Origin: Colwellia sp. PAMC 20917
Lineage (GTDB): Bacteria > Pseudomonadota > Gammaproteobacteria > Enterobacterales > Alteromonadaceae
Assembly (NCBI RefSeq): GCF_001767295.1
Contig: NZ_CP014944.1
Span: forward strand, 3,782,001-3,846,000
Direction of reading: 5' to 3'
Length of the DNA stretch: 64,000 nt
In this document: in pieces, positions 41,848 through 51,054 of the stretch
How the letters are laid out: each line of letters begins with the position of its first letter
Numbering within the stretch: the stretch's first letter is position 1
Notes under the pieces: model-generated
Told to the model about the DNA's origin: nothing
The model's input: only the letters and a program-made list of their open reading frames with translations
Databases searched by the model: none
Translations under genes and position numbers: made by a program

Positions 41848-44556
41848 ATGAACAAAAAATTAATGCATAGTGCCAAGCAAATCAAGGTAAACAAACCAAA
41901 TAATTGTTTACGATTAAGTGGCTTAGCACTAGCGATAATAACAAGCCTAGCAGCGACATCAGCAGTAGCGGAGCAAACATCAGCAGAAGATGAAGCTATT
42001 GAAGAAGTTGTTGTTAAGGTAAGTCGATTAAAAGGTACGGCGAGCGCTATTATTGAAGAGCGTCGCAACCAAGCCTTTATCGCCGACATTTTAGGTGCAG
42101 AGCAAATTTCACGCACCGGCGACAGCGATGCCGCTGCCGCATTACGACGTGTTACCGGTGTGACATTAGTTGATGGTAAATTTATTTATGTACGTGGTTT
42201 AGGCGAACGTTACTCAAGCACACAGTTAAACGGTGCCGCTGTACCCAGCCCAGATCCGACACGTAGTGTTATACCTCTGGATTTATTTCCAGCGTCAATT
42301 ATCGAGTCTTTATCTGTACAAAAATCCTACTCACCTTCAATGCCTGCGCATTTTGGTGGTGGTAATGTTGATATCCGTTTAAAAAGTATTCCAACAGATT
42401 TCCTTTTTAATATCTCTGGAAATTTAGGTGGCAATAGCGAAAATTTTGACGATGGTTACAGCTACAATGGTGGCAGTGATGATTGGCGTGGCCAAGATGA
42501 TGGAACTCGCGCAGCACCCAAAACATTACAAAAATTATGGAAAAATTACAGTCCATTAAAAAATATTAGTCAAGATGAAAACCGTGCAATAACCGCGCAG
42601 CTTAATCGTGATTACGATCCAGTTAAAGAAAATATCGCCCCAGATTTTGGCCTTGATATTGCGCTCGGTGATAAATTTGAACTGGGTAAATATCGCTGGG
42701 GATATTTAACCTCTTTATCTTATGACAATGAATGGCAAGTAAGTGAATTATACGAAGGTCAAGATTTTCGTAATAACACCGATGATTCATGGAGTTTAGT
42801 ACGAGGTTTTGACCAAGTTACCTCAACTGAACATTCAGTAAAATGGTCTGGTCTGCTGAACTTAGGTGTAGAGTATGACCGAGATCATCGCCTTGATTAC
42901 AGTTTCATTGTGCTACGTGATACCGCCGACGAAATAAAAGACAAACTGGGTAATACTAACAATGTATTACTCAGTGATGGTTTGCGCATTCGAGACAGTG
43001 ACGTTAGCTACGAAGAGCGCGAAATGATCGCTAATCAGGTTCGTGGTACTCACAATCTGCCATGGTTGTGGAACATAGGTTTTGATTGGAAATATTCAGA
43101 TGCTCGTTCAAGTCGTTACGCACCGGGTAATGTTTCTACGCGCTACATACTCAGTGACGAAAACGAAGATGGTACTTTTGATCTTTCTAACGAAAGTAGT
43201 TTACGTAAGGCTTCAACCGCTACCCGTTATTCTTTTCAGGACTTGGAAGATAAAGTAGAAAACAGCGGTTTTAATCTATCTTTACCCATAACTTTTTCGC
43301 AATCAGAGGTAGAGCTTAAGTTCGGTGGTGACTTTATTGAAAAAACCCGTGACGCTTTTTCCAGACGTATCGATGTTAATACCTTAGCCTTTGAAGAACT
43401 GAGTCTTAGTGGTAATAAAATGAATGATATTTTAACAGACGATATTATTCTCAATCAGCCATTACAAGGCAGTGAAACGGTTATACGTGACACCTCTGTA
43501 ATGGGCGATGACTATTATTCAGCACAAATGACCGATGCTTACTACTTTGAGGCAGATTGGTTTATTGACAATACTTGGCGTATCAGTGGCGGTTTTCGCT
43601 GGGAAGATTACCGCCAAGTCGTCGCGCCTTTAGATCCCGCAACCGGTCGCTTTGATTTACCACCACAACCAACAGAAGAAGATTTATCTAAATTAGCCTT
43701 TCAAGAAGATGATATATACTCGGCGTTAGCGCTTACTTACATGATGAGTGAAGCTGTTCAGTTTCGTTTATCTTATGGTGAAACCACAATACGCCCAGAT
43801 ATTCGCGAGGTTGCGCCATCAACTTACCTTGACCCGCTAACCGGGTATCCTATTCGAGGTACTGCTGGTATAGAAACCACGGATATTAAAAACTACGATC
43901 TACGTTGGGAATGGTACTTAGATACGGGAGAAAACTTGTCAGTAGGGTTATTCTACAAAGATATGATAAATCCGATTGAATCAGTACAATCACCAGGCCA
44001 AGATGGCCCTCCGCTTATCGTTATTGCTAATGCAGACGACGGCGAAGTTTATGGTATTGAGCTAGAGTTTATGAAAGATTTTGCCTTTTTGGGTGATTTT
44101 GCTGGTATGAATGGTAACGACTTTTTCTTATCAGGTAACGTAACCTTAAGTGACTCTGAAATAAACATCAACACGCAACGCGTTGTTGAGCAAACTGGGG
44201 TTTCTGCCGCGATTACTAATCCGACGCGTAGAATGACTGGGCACTCGCAATATGTGGTTAATCTCAATTTAGGTTATGATGCGCCAAATGGTAATCACTC
44301 GGTGACAATGGCTTATAATGTCTTTGGTGAACGTATTATTATTCCAGGTATTGAAGGGCAAGACGACAAGTATGAGCAACCTTTTCATTCACTTGATATG
44401 GTATATACCTACTATCCTACCTATTCAACAACGTTAAAATTCAAAGTACAAAACCTACTTGATGAAAGTAAAGAAATAGAGTTTTCTGATACTTTATTTC
44501 GTAGTGAAACGAAAGGCATTGCTTTTGATGTTTCCTTTAAATGGGATTTTGATTAG
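41848..44556 (+). CDS. TonB-dependent outer-membrane receptor
   Basis: 902 residues. The signal peptide ends near SAVAEQ. Near residues 50-62, IEEVVVKVSRLKG serves as TonB-box/plug entry. The plug domain has DAAAALRRVTGVTLVDG, FIYVRGLGERYSSTQLNG and PSMPAHFGGGNVDIRLKS. A roughly 22-strand barrel ends with FDVSFKWDFD. Such receptors import large or scarce ligands using TonB energy; the dedicated TonB complex may be the operon at 60167. The plug resembles receptors with the RGLGERY motif whose ligands are mostly unknown. Start chosen for GAGG seven bases upstream. Paired with the beta-helix lipoprotein just before. Confidence 0.93.
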   Translation: MNKKLMHSAKQIKVNKPNNCLRLSGLALAIITSLAATSAVAEQTSAEDEAIEEVVVKVSRLKGTASAIIEERRNQAFIADILGAEQISRTGDSDAAAALRRVTGVTLVDGKFIYVRGLGERYSSTQLNGAAVPSPDPTRSVIPLDLFPASIIESLSVQKSYSPSMPAHFGGGNVDIRLKSIPTDFLFNISGNLGGNSENFDDGYSYNGGSDDWRGQDDGTRAAPKTLQKLWKNYSPLKNISQDENRAITAQLNRDYDPVKENIAPDFGLDIALGDKFELGKYRWGYLTSLSYDNEWQVSELYEGQDFRNNTDDSWSLVRGFDQVTSTEHSVKWSGLLNLGVEYDRDHRLDYSFIVLRDTADEIKDKLGNTNNVLLSDGLRIRDSDVSYEEREMIANQVRGTHNLPWLWNIGFDWKYSDARSSRYAPGNVSTRYILSDENEDGTFDLSNESSLRKASTATRYSFQDLEDKVENSGFNLSLPITFSQSEVELKFGGDFIEKTRDAFSRRIDVNTLAFEELSLSGNKMNDILTDDIILNQPLQGSETVIRDTSVMGDDYYSAQMTDAYYFEADWFIDNTWRISGGFRWEDYRQVVAPLDPATGRFDLPPQPTEEDLSKLAFQEDDIYSALALTYMMSEAVQFRLSYGETTIRPDIREVAPSTYLDPLTGYPIRGTAGIETTDIKNYDLRWEWYLDTGENLSVGLFYKDMINPIESVQSPGQDGPPLIVIANADDGEVYGIELEFMKDFAFLGDFAGMNGNDFFLSGNVTLSDSEININTQRVVEQTGVSAAITNPTRRMTGHSQYVVNLNLGYDAPNGNHSVTMAYNVFGERIIIPGIEGQDDKYEQPFHSLDMVYTYYPTYSTTLKFKVQNLLDESKEIEFSDTLFRSETKGIAFDVSFKWDFD

Positions 44557-44578
44557 TTAATATCTGTTGCTAATGAAT

Positions 44579-44616
44579 AAAAAATGGCTATCAAGGTAAT
44601 TTGATAGCCATTTTTA
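44579..44616 (+). terminator. Rho-independent terminator after the TonB-dependent receptor
   Basis: AAAAAATGGCTATCAA, a short loop, then TTGATAGCCATTTTT, about 22 bases after the receptor stop. A strong symmetrical hairpin with a T-run. Confidence 0.88.
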
Positions 44617-44834
44617 TTAGTAGACAATAATTTTTTTGATCGCGTAAATATCTTCTCGTAATCCTTAAGTCTTACTGAAATCACAATGTGAAATATTGAT
44701 ATTAACAATGTGAGCATGAAATAATATATGGTTACAATATAGTCATTACAGGCAAGTACCCACCGTATATGATTAGCTAATCAATGGTTTATAGTTAAAG
44801 TTATTAATCAGGCTTTTTAATTAAGGAAGATAAA

Positions 44835-45803
44835 TTGAAAAAAGTTGTAGAGCAAATCAGTACGGGTCGAAGGATACTTCTGAAAAAAGCGACAGCGATC
44901 ACTACTTTAGCGGTATCAAGCACTATGGTCAGCAATCGTGTTCAAGCAAGCGCACAAGATACTTGTGAACGGTCAGATACCAAGGATTTAAGTTACTTAC
45001 CAAGTCCTAAACAAGCCCAAGCTACTGAAGGTGTATTGCCCTTATCTGGTGGCGCAGGACTTTACTATTGGGACACTGGTGGAGAAGGCCCTGCAGTAGT
45101 GTTGTCTCATCCCGGTAGAGGAAGTGCGTTAACGTGGCCTTATCAGCAGCCTGTTCTTTCTGCTGCGGGCTTTAGAGTTATTGCATACTCTCGGCGTGGT
45201 TATTATGGTTCTCCAGCCGGTTCAGCCGCTGATACAGGTAACTATGCTGATGACCTTAATGCGTTGATTTCTCATTTAAATATCAACAAATTTCATATTC
45301 TTGGTCTCGCCGCAGGCGGTTTTGCGGTGTCAGATTATGCGGTGTCATATCCTGAAAAACTGCTTAGCATGGTTATCGTTTGTAGCCTTTTTGGCTTATG
45401 GGACAAAAATATTGACGAACGCTTGGATTTTATTCTCCCTAAGAGCTTTGCGGGTTTACCACCTGAATTTAAAGAGCTGGGTGCTTCATATCGTTGGGCA
45501 AACCCAAAAGGCGTTAGTCAGTGGCTTGATATGGAAGAAAAGTCGAGGGGGAATGGCCAAAGGCATGGTCAAAAGGCTAAAAGTAATATTACGTGGGAGA
45601 AAATGAGAGCGGGTAATATTCCTACTTTTTTTATTGCAGGTGGAGCTGACTTATATCAACCCCCTTCAATGATGAGGGCAGCAGCACGCGAAATACCTAA
45701 CAGCCAGACTCTTGTGGTTGCAGAAGCGGGACATGCTGTACAGTGGGAGCAACCAGAATTATTCAATCAGGCTGTCATCAATTTTTTTAGAAAACACCAC
45801 TAA
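44835..45803 (+). CDS. Tat-exported alpha/beta-hydrolase-fold protein lacking the nucleophile serine
   Basis: 322 residues starting at TTG (AAGGAAG upstream). GRRILLKKATAITTLAVSS is a twin-arginine signal, cleaved near VQASA. The fold is clear: oxyanion region SHPGRGSALTW, strand VIAYSRRGYYGSP, nucleophile elbow GLAAGGFAVSD, late acid in GGADLYQP and catalytic histidine in EAGHAVQWEQP. The elbow is normally GxSxG, but here alanine stands at the serine position. Aspartate and histidine are kept. It may be a non-hydrolytic relative, or use another nucleophile. It lies alone between two unrelated genes. Confidence 0.85.
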   Translation: MKKVVEQISTGRRILLKKATAITTLAVSSTMVSNRVQASAQDTCERSDTKDLSYLPSPKQAQATEGVLPLSGGAGLYYWDTGGEGPAVVLSHPGRGSALTWPYQQPVLSAAGFRVIAYSRRGYYGSPAGSAADTGNYADDLNALISHLNINKFHILGLAAGGFAVSDYAVSYPEKLLSMVIVCSLFGLWDKNIDERLDFILPKSFAGLPPEFKELGASYRWANPKGVSQWLDMEEKSRGNGQRHGQKAKSNITWEKMRAGNIPTFFIAGGADLYQPPSMMRAAAREIPNSQTLVVAEAGHAVQWEQPELFNQAVINFFRKHH

Positions 45804-46036
45804 ATTTCAAATGATTAGCATGATTTTAGCCAAAATTTGATTTTTTTCATCACTAAAATATTTACTACCTTCTTTAATTTATTGATTTTAAAGTAGTATT
45901 TTTATGGCTTGCTTTGTATTAGCGCTTGGCGGCTATTAGGCGCTAACAATCATTTACCCTAAGGTCGTTAATGCTAACTTAGGGCTTTAAGGTAAACGAG
46001 TCTCAGTGATTCTTTATGGCTTATAGTTAATATTAC

Positions 46037-46396
46037 TTAACCGGCTCTTTCTTTAGCTATAGTGCCTAAGGTTGGCGAGGCAATTATTAATTCATCAACT
46101 AATTCACCTAATACTTTTCTTGGCAATTTTTTAATAATCATTTCACCGACATCATTAGCGTTGCTTGCTGCAGCAAAAAATAATATATTTTTACCGTTAC
46201 AGGTTATTTCATCAAAAATAGAGCGTATTTTAATACGTTGTGCTTTTAATAAAGAGCGGAACCTCCTCTTATCGTCAGCCGCGACATACTCACAAATGTT
46301 TTGAGCCATATTATAGGCCATGACCTTGGGTGAGTACGATTGTGTTATTAATAGTAATATTATTGAGGCGATGCCCGCTGCTTTATATCTCATCAT
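46037..46396 (-). CDS. DUF3718 family exported protein
   Basis: 119 residues from the ATG at 46396, preferred because AGGAA lies seven bases upstream; the longer frame to 46432 has no ribosome site. A hydrophobic signal segment (IASIILLLITQS) is followed by NICEYVAADDKRRFRSLLKA and ITCNGKNILFFAAASN, the two-cysteine pattern of DUF3718, a small family mostly found in Alteromonadales. Function unknown; probably periplasmic with one disulfide. Monocistronic. Confidence 0.8.
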   Translation of the reverse strand: MMRYKAAGIASIILLLITQSYSPKVMAYNMAQNICEYVAADDKRRFRSLLKAQRIKIRSIFDEITCNGKNILFFAAASNANDVGEMIIKKLPRKVLGELVDELIIASPTLGTIAKERAG

Positions 46397-46868
46397 TAAT
46401 TTATTCCTCAAAGCGTTATTTATTAATTTCATCCGTTTATATAAGTGTAGCTATTAATTTGTTTATTACATTATGATTTTTTTATTTTGTTAAGTTATTA
46501 AAGATAGTTAGATTTTTGTCCTTTGGTTGTGACTTTAAAGACGAAGCTCCCAAGCTTATAAAGTTTTTTTAGGAGCTATATGGGGGGAATAAAGGATTGG
46601 CTACTACTAATAAAAATAGCGGTTAGCGCCTTTGTAAAGATCTAAAAGGAAAAAATGACTAAGGGCTTGAACGCAATTATTTTGTCTTTAGTATTGTTAA
46701 GTGAATAACATTTTTAAATTATAATAATATGTTTTAGTATTCAGTCTAAAATGCTTTTTTTTTTGGTCTGAATGGCCAATTGTTTAGGTAAAATATAGGA
46801 ATAAATCAGTGAACTGTGTTAATTTTGTAATATAGTGATATTTAATAATAAGCGTGGAAAGTGACATT
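46397..46868. other. Non-coding region with a 17-codon leader-like frame
   Basis: 472 bases between divergent genes. The only coding-like item is a 17-codon frame at 46655-46708 (MTKGLNAIILSLVLLSE) behind AAAAGGAAAA. It looks like the start of a signal peptide, so it may be the stub of a deleted gene or chance. AT-rich upstream of the cupredoxin-like gene; no confident promoter. Confidence 0.35.
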
Positions 46869-47531
46869 ATGGTAAGAATTTTTAATTACAAAATAATTTC
46901 TGTTTTTATGATTCTTAGTTCCTTTGCTAGTCAAGCAAGCAATACAAACATTCTAGTTGTTGATGTCGATAAAAAACCACTGTCTAATATAGTCGTTTTC
47001 GCTGAGCCAGAAATAAAAACTGCTGTGGCAGAGAGTACTTTGTCGGTTCCTTATACTGCTATTATGGATCAAGTAAATCGACAATTTTCCCCTCATATTC
47101 TAGTTGTTAATAAAAATACTAATATTGATTTTCCCAATTCAGACAGAATAAAACATCATGTTTATTCCTTTTCACCAGCGAAAACTTTTGAAATACAACT
47201 ATACCGTGAGAAGAAGTTAGACCCTCGTTTGTTTGATAAAGTTGGAGAAGTGATCCTAGGCTGTAACATACATGACTGGATGGTTGGTTATGTTTATGTT
47301 GTTGATACCCCTTGGTTTGGCAAAACTGATGGTGAGGGTAATATTAATTTAGCACTCCCAGATGGAAAATATACACTGAAAATATGGCATCCTTTACTCC
47401 AAAAAGTTGATCAATCTTTTACTCAAAAAATAACGGTTTCTAGTCATACGAATATCACCATTAAAGTAAAAGAGGCGATAAAGCCTAGATATGCAGCTTA
47501 TGAAGATGACGATGAGTTAGATGACTATTAA
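46869..47531 (+). CDS. Cupredoxin-like exported protein (methylamine-utilisation-like)
   Basis: 220 residues from the ATG at 46869, which has GGAAAG seven bases upstream. The signal peptide ends at FASQAS. A cupredoxin-like domain has the type-1 copper pattern: a histidine in RIKHHVYSFSP, then LGCNIHDWMVGYVYV giving Cys, His and Met. The C-terminal part (LPDGKYTLKIWHPLL) is an Ig-like extension seen in proteins annotated as methylamine-utilisation-like. A periplasmic copper or electron-carrier role is likely. It lies just before a disrupted GGDEF/EAL-type gene and a porin. Confidence 0.8.
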   Translation: MVRIFNYKIISVFMILSSFASQASNTNILVVDVDKKPLSNIVVFAEPEIKTAVAESTLSVPYTAIMDQVNRQFSPHILVVNKNTNIDFPNSDRIKHHVYSFSPAKTFEIQLYREKKLDPRLFDKVGEVILGCNIHDWMVGYVYVVDTPWFGKTDGEGNINLALPDGKYTLKIWHPLLQKVDQSFTQKITVSSHTNITIKVKEAIKPRYAAYEDDDELDDY

Positions 47532-47971
47532 TTTTTAAATCATTACAAAATCGTATTTTAGTACGATTTATATTTTTATTGATGTTAACGATAACGATTA
47601 TTTTGTTTGTTACGCTGCAGCAAACCTATCGGCACTCTGAAAACCAAATTAATAAACAATTTACTATCGAACATTTAGTTTTCACTGATAAATTAGTTAA
47701 TCATAGTAAGGCGCTTTACCGTGGTATTTCGCCTATGATTAAAGACTTTGCTTTAAAAAAATTGGTCAGCCATGCAGACAATGACCTTAGTTCGTTATTA
47801 AGCGCACAACTTAGGATTGAGTGTTGTGGCTGAAGGCGTTGAAAATAAAGAAAGTCTTGAGATGTTGAATAAAATTGGTGTTGAAACAGCACAAGGTTAC
47901 TTTATTAGTAAGGCGATTCATGGTGATGAGTTTTTACCTTGGTTACTCAATTACGAGGAAAATAATGATTA
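47525..47971 (+). pseudogene. Deletion remnant of a membrane GGDEF/EAL-type signalling gene
   Basis: The first 300 bases encode SLQNRILVRFIFLL, a membrane helix (LTITIILFVTLQQTY) and the start of a sensor domain. Near 47822 the frame stops. In another frame the sequence continues as LSVVAEGVENKESLEMLN, then GVETAQGYFISKAI, which is the C-terminal end of an EAL phosphodiesterase domain, and stops at 47971 beside the porin start. Everything between (rest of the sensor, any GGDEF, most of EAL) is missing and the junction is out of frame. No clean ATG start is present. The enzyme is certainly inactive. Confidence 0.85.
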
Positions 47972-49206
47972 GCACAACAAATAAAATACTACTAGCCACC
48001 TTTATTCTATTGAGTTCTTCAGTTAATGCCGCACAAATAACGGTTAAAGGGTTGATTGAAGCAGGATATATTAAAGCCGATTATCGTCAGCCTTGGTTAA
48101 ATAGCTGGCAGGAAGAAGGCGTGGGTATATTACGGTATAACGACGACGATAAACTAATGCTAACACAAGCGGCGATAGAAATAAGTGGCGACTTAATTTC
48201 TAATGTTAATTTTGATCTTGTTGCCAATTACAATCCTGATGGTGAAAAAAACATAGGCTTAACAGAAGCTTACTTTACTTATTCGCCATTAAATCCAGGC
48301 TTAAAACATCAAGTTAAATTTGGCATGTTTTATCCTCAAATGTCACTCGAAAATACAGCAACCGGATGGACAAGTCCTTATACTTATAGTTTTTCAGCGA
48401 TCAATTCTTGGATTGCTGAAGAGCAAAGAACGCTAGGTGTTCAGTGGTCAATCACTCGAAGTGGAAGAAAGCATAATAGCCCTCATAGCTTTACCGCATT
48501 AGCCTCTATATTTAAAGCGAATGATGGCTTAGGCAGCTTGCTTGTTTGGCGTGGTTGGGCACAGCATAATAGGCAAACTTTTTATAATGAAGCCGTTGTC
48601 TTTTCTGATTACTTTTCCCAGCAAGACATCCCTATTAATACGCCTAATTTTGTTGAGCCTTTTATTGAAACAGATAGTAAATGGGGATATTACGTTGGAG
48701 GGCATTGGCGTTATCTAAAACAAACTGACGTGAGAGTTTATTACTACGATAATAGAGGTGATCCAAATGCCATTGAAAAAAATCGTCAATATGCCTGGAA
48801 AACCCAATATTATTCCGTTGCCATGCAACATAAATTTACAAGTAACTTTAGGCTGTTAGCTCAGTATTTAGCTGGTGATACCGGTATGGGCAATCAAGAA
48901 ATAGGTGTGTTTACTGATATTTCTTCATGGTATGTGATGTTTAATTATAAATTAGGATCACATAGATTTTCACTACGTCATGACCAATTCAAAGTAAAAG
49001 AAACTGATCAGAACAGACAAGACCCTAATGACAGCGATGGTGATAGCCTTACGTTGGCATGGCGATATCAACTGGATAAAAATTGGAATGTAGGCGCTGA
49101 ATTTATCGACTCAACCTCGAACAATGAAAATAGAACGTTATGGGAAAGTCGAGCAGCGGAACATAGGCAAAAGCAATATATGGCAATTGTACAATATAAA
49201 TTTTAA
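47965..49206 (+). CDS. Outer-membrane porin-like protein
   Basis: 413 residues from the ATG at 47965 (GAGGAA just upstream), giving a clean signal peptide cleaved after SVNA; the longer frame from 47875 overlaps the EAL remnant. The mature protein resembles the phosphate-selective-porin-like group: ITVKGLIEAGYIKADYR, FEQ-less barrel strands, LKHQVKFGMFYPQMSLEN, and a C-terminal strand MAIVQYKF. It overlaps the last codons of the GGDEF/EAL remnant, so the original operon was probably cupredoxin, signalling protein, porin. Substrate unknown. Confidence 0.8.
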   Translation: MISTTNKILLATFILLSSSVNAAQITVKGLIEAGYIKADYRQPWLNSWQEEGVGILRYNDDDKLMLTQAAIEISGDLISNVNFDLVANYNPDGEKNIGLTEAYFTYSPLNPGLKHQVKFGMFYPQMSLENTATGWTSPYTYSFSAINSWIAEEQRTLGVQWSITRSGRKHNSPHSFTALASIFKANDGLGSLLVWRGWAQHNRQTFYNEAVVFSDYFSQQDIPINTPNFVEPFIETDSKWGYYVGGHWRYLKQTDVRVYYYDNRGDPNAIEKNRQYAWKTQYYSVAMQHKFTSNFRLLAQYLAGDTGMGNQEIGVFTDISSWYVMFNYKLGSHRFSLRHDQFKVKETDQNRQDPNDSDGDSLTLAWRYQLDKNWNVGAEFIDSTSNNENRTLWESRAAEHRQKQYMAIVQYKF

Positions 49207-49219
49207 TCGAGAATAAACA

Positions 49220-49275
49220 TAAGTTGGCTAGTTCCGTTTCGCTTTAGCCAACTACAATTTGCCCCTTGATTATGG
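49220..49275 (+). repeat. Degenerate attC-like element at the left edge of the array
   Basis: AAGTTGGCTAG, then TTCCGTTTCGCTTTAGCCAAC, then ATTTGCCCCTTGATTATGG: the central stem GTTGGCT/AGCCAAC and the CGCTT-TAGCC core match the attC copies further right. The expected 3' GCGTTA box is lost. It marks the left limit of the cassette region. Confidence 0.45.
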
Positions 49276-49287
49276 AGATTAAGCTAA

Positions 49288-49755
49288 GTGTTGATTAGAA
49301 ATGCCAATGAAGATGACTTATCCATTATTGCTGGGTTGGTTGTTGAAACACAAAAAGCTCACGTGGCCGCATGCCCAATGCGATACTTACCCATATTTTT
49401 AAAGGATGCCAAGTTAGAATTACTTGAAAGGCTAAATTCGCCGGGGTTTATCGTCGCAGAAATAGATGGCTGCGTAGTTGGCTACGCGGTGTACAATCTC
49501 GTTACTACAGAGCAAACAAAAATTCTACGTGCTCGACAATATTGCTACCTTCAGAGAATTGGAGTTGATATACATCAGCGAGAGGCTGGTATTGGATATG
49601 AGTTGATATCATATGTAAAAAATGAATGCTGTAGACTAGATATCGATGATATTGAATTAGATGTTTGGTCATTTAATGATAGAGGTCAAAAGTTTTTTGA
49701 AAAAGTTGGTTTTGAATCATACGGTTTTAAAATGAAGGCGTCACATAACAAATAA
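49288..49755 (+). CDS. GNAT-family N-acetyltransferase (cassette gene)
   Basis: 155 residues from a GTG start. GNAT fold: IRNANEDDLSIIAGLVVETQ (strand 1, helix 1), then QRIGVDIHQREAGIGYELI, where the acetyl-CoA loop Q/RxxGxG/A is partly kept as REAGIG, then DVWSFNDRGQKFFEKVGFES. It acetylates an unknown amine substrate in the cytoplasm. It lies between two attC-like elements and its stop is within seven bases of the second, so it is a promoter-poor cassette gene. Confidence 0.85.
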   Translation: MLIRNANEDDLSIIAGLVVETQKAHVAACPMRYLPIFLKDAKLELLERLNSPGFIVAEIDGCVVGYAVYNLVTTEQTKILRARQYCYLQRIGVDIHQREAGIGYELISYVKNECCRLDIDDIELDVWSFNDRGQKFFEKVGFESYGFKMKASHNK

Positions 49756-49796
49756 GAATAGGTGTCGCGCAGCCGACACCTTATTCGGGTGTTGGA
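49743..49796 (+). repeat. Short attC-like site after the GNAT gene
   Basis: ATAACAAATAAG-AATAGGTGTCG-CGCAG-CCGACACCTTATT-CGGGTGTTGGAC. Inner stem GGTGTCG/CGACACC, outer AATAAG/CTTATT, and R''/R' boxes ATAACAA and GTTGGAC. At about 55 bases it is shorter than the other elements here, close to the classical 60-base form. Confidence 0.65.
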
Positions 49797-49995
49797 CAAG
49801 CCCGGAGCCTGCTTTATATAGTAAATAGCGTGATTGATTTTCAAGGTGGGTTAGCCTGGTATGTAAATACCAGGCGCACTGAACCAAAGAACAAAAAACG
49901 AGTGTTTTTTTTCGTTAATTTGGCTACTTATTCATAGATTTTAATCGTTCCTCTTGTTCTACATCGAAAACCATTATCCTTATTTTCTTATTTTA

Positions 49996-51054
49996 TTAGC
50001 CAGCCCTAATGACGCCCGTACATAACATATGATGCTTACAGCACGGACAAACCCGTGTTGCTTTGGGCTTTATTGGCGTAATGCTCGGCGGTAAAACATG
50101 AGTGAATTCGGTAAGTAACAGCTGTATCAATAGCCGTAGCTTTCGTGCGCCAGAGGATAACAACCCATAATCTCTCACGCGCTGTAATCCCTTAGGTAAT
50201 ACATGGCGTAAGATAAGTAATAGGAACTTCAATGTGGGCAATGTGTGAGTGTCTGTTTTTTTAGTGGTGCTATCTATATAGCGAAACGTCACATTGTCTT
50301 TATCATGATGAATAATATCTTTATCCGCTAACACACCGCGATAAAGGTATCTTGAAAGATACTTTAAAGCAGGCAGACCATAGCCAACCTTTCTACAATC
50401 TACGACCCATTTCTTGGGCATGATTTTAATGTTTTTCAGTGACAAATCGTGATGTTGGTTAATTGCCTCAAATATTCGAGCTCGCCATACCTTAGCGAGA
50501 GTCTTAGCATTAAACAAATAACCCGACTTGCCTTTCTTCCACTGTTTACGTTTTGCATCATAACCGCCATTGGGCACTATAATATGTATATGAGGATGCA
50601 GGTCACGTTTTCGATTATGTGTATGAAGGACGGAAGTAAAGCCAATTTTTCCTAAGTTATTGTACTGTGCAAAGTCTTTTAAAATCGAGGCACTGACACT
50701 AAACATGATTTGATAGAGGGCCTTAGGTCGTCTTCGAGCTAATGCTCTCAATTCATAGGGCAACGTAAACGTTGTCATGAAATACTCAACAGGTAAACGT
50801 TTTTGCTTTTGTCTTTCAAGCCACGTTGACGTTGTACTTTGCTGACATTGTGGGCAATGTCTATTACCACAAGAAAGCGCTTGGCTATCATGATGCTCAC
50901 AAGATGAACAAGCCCATAAGGATTTTCCTTGCTGGGCAGTTTTACATGAAAGCATGGCAAAAATCGCGTGACGCATATCAGGTGTTAATTTAACGCTATA
51001 CTGAGTTTCAAGGGCTTGATGATGTTGACGAAGTAAATCGATAAAGGTACTCAT
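49996..51054 (-). CDS. IS91-family Y2 HUH transposase
   Basis: 352 residues from the ATG at 51054, overlapping the recombinase stop as ATGA. Domains in order: an N-terminal zinc-binding region (CSSCEHHDSQALSCGNRHCP, then QCQ), the HUH metal site DLHPHIHIIVPNGG near residue 155, and the paired catalytic tyrosines in KYLSRYLYRG near 230 (YxxxY). A C-terminal CPCCKHHMLC knuckle follows. It nicks and rejoins single strands in rolling-circle transposition. Full length, no lesions seen, so possibly active. Confidence 0.93.
   Translation of the reverse strand: MSTFIDLLRQHHQALETQYSVKLTPDMRHAIFAMLSCKTAQQGKSLWACSSCEHHDSQALSCGNRHCPQCQQSTTSTWLERQKQKRLPVEYFMTTFTLPYELRALARRRPKALYQIMFSVSASILKDFAQYNNLGKIGFTSVLHTHNRKRDLHPHIHIIVPNGGYDAKRKQWKKGKSGYLFNAKTLAKVWRARIFEAINQHHDLSLKNIKIMPKKWVVDCRKVGYGLPALKYLSRYLYRGVLADKDIIHHDKDNVTFRYIDSTTKKTDTHTLPTLKFLLLILRHVLPKGLQRVRDYGLLSSGARKLRLLIQLLLTEFTHVLPPSITPIKPKATRVCPCCKHHMLCTGVIRAG

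Noticed and set aside
46655-46708. A 17-codon frame with a good ribosome site.
   Set aside because: Too short and without a conserved partner to call a gene; noted as possible stub in the regional entry.
47875-47964. An N-terminally extended form of the porin starting at 47875.
   Set aside because: It reads through the EAL remnant in another frame, and the internal ATG at 47965 has a ribosome site and a clean signal peptide.
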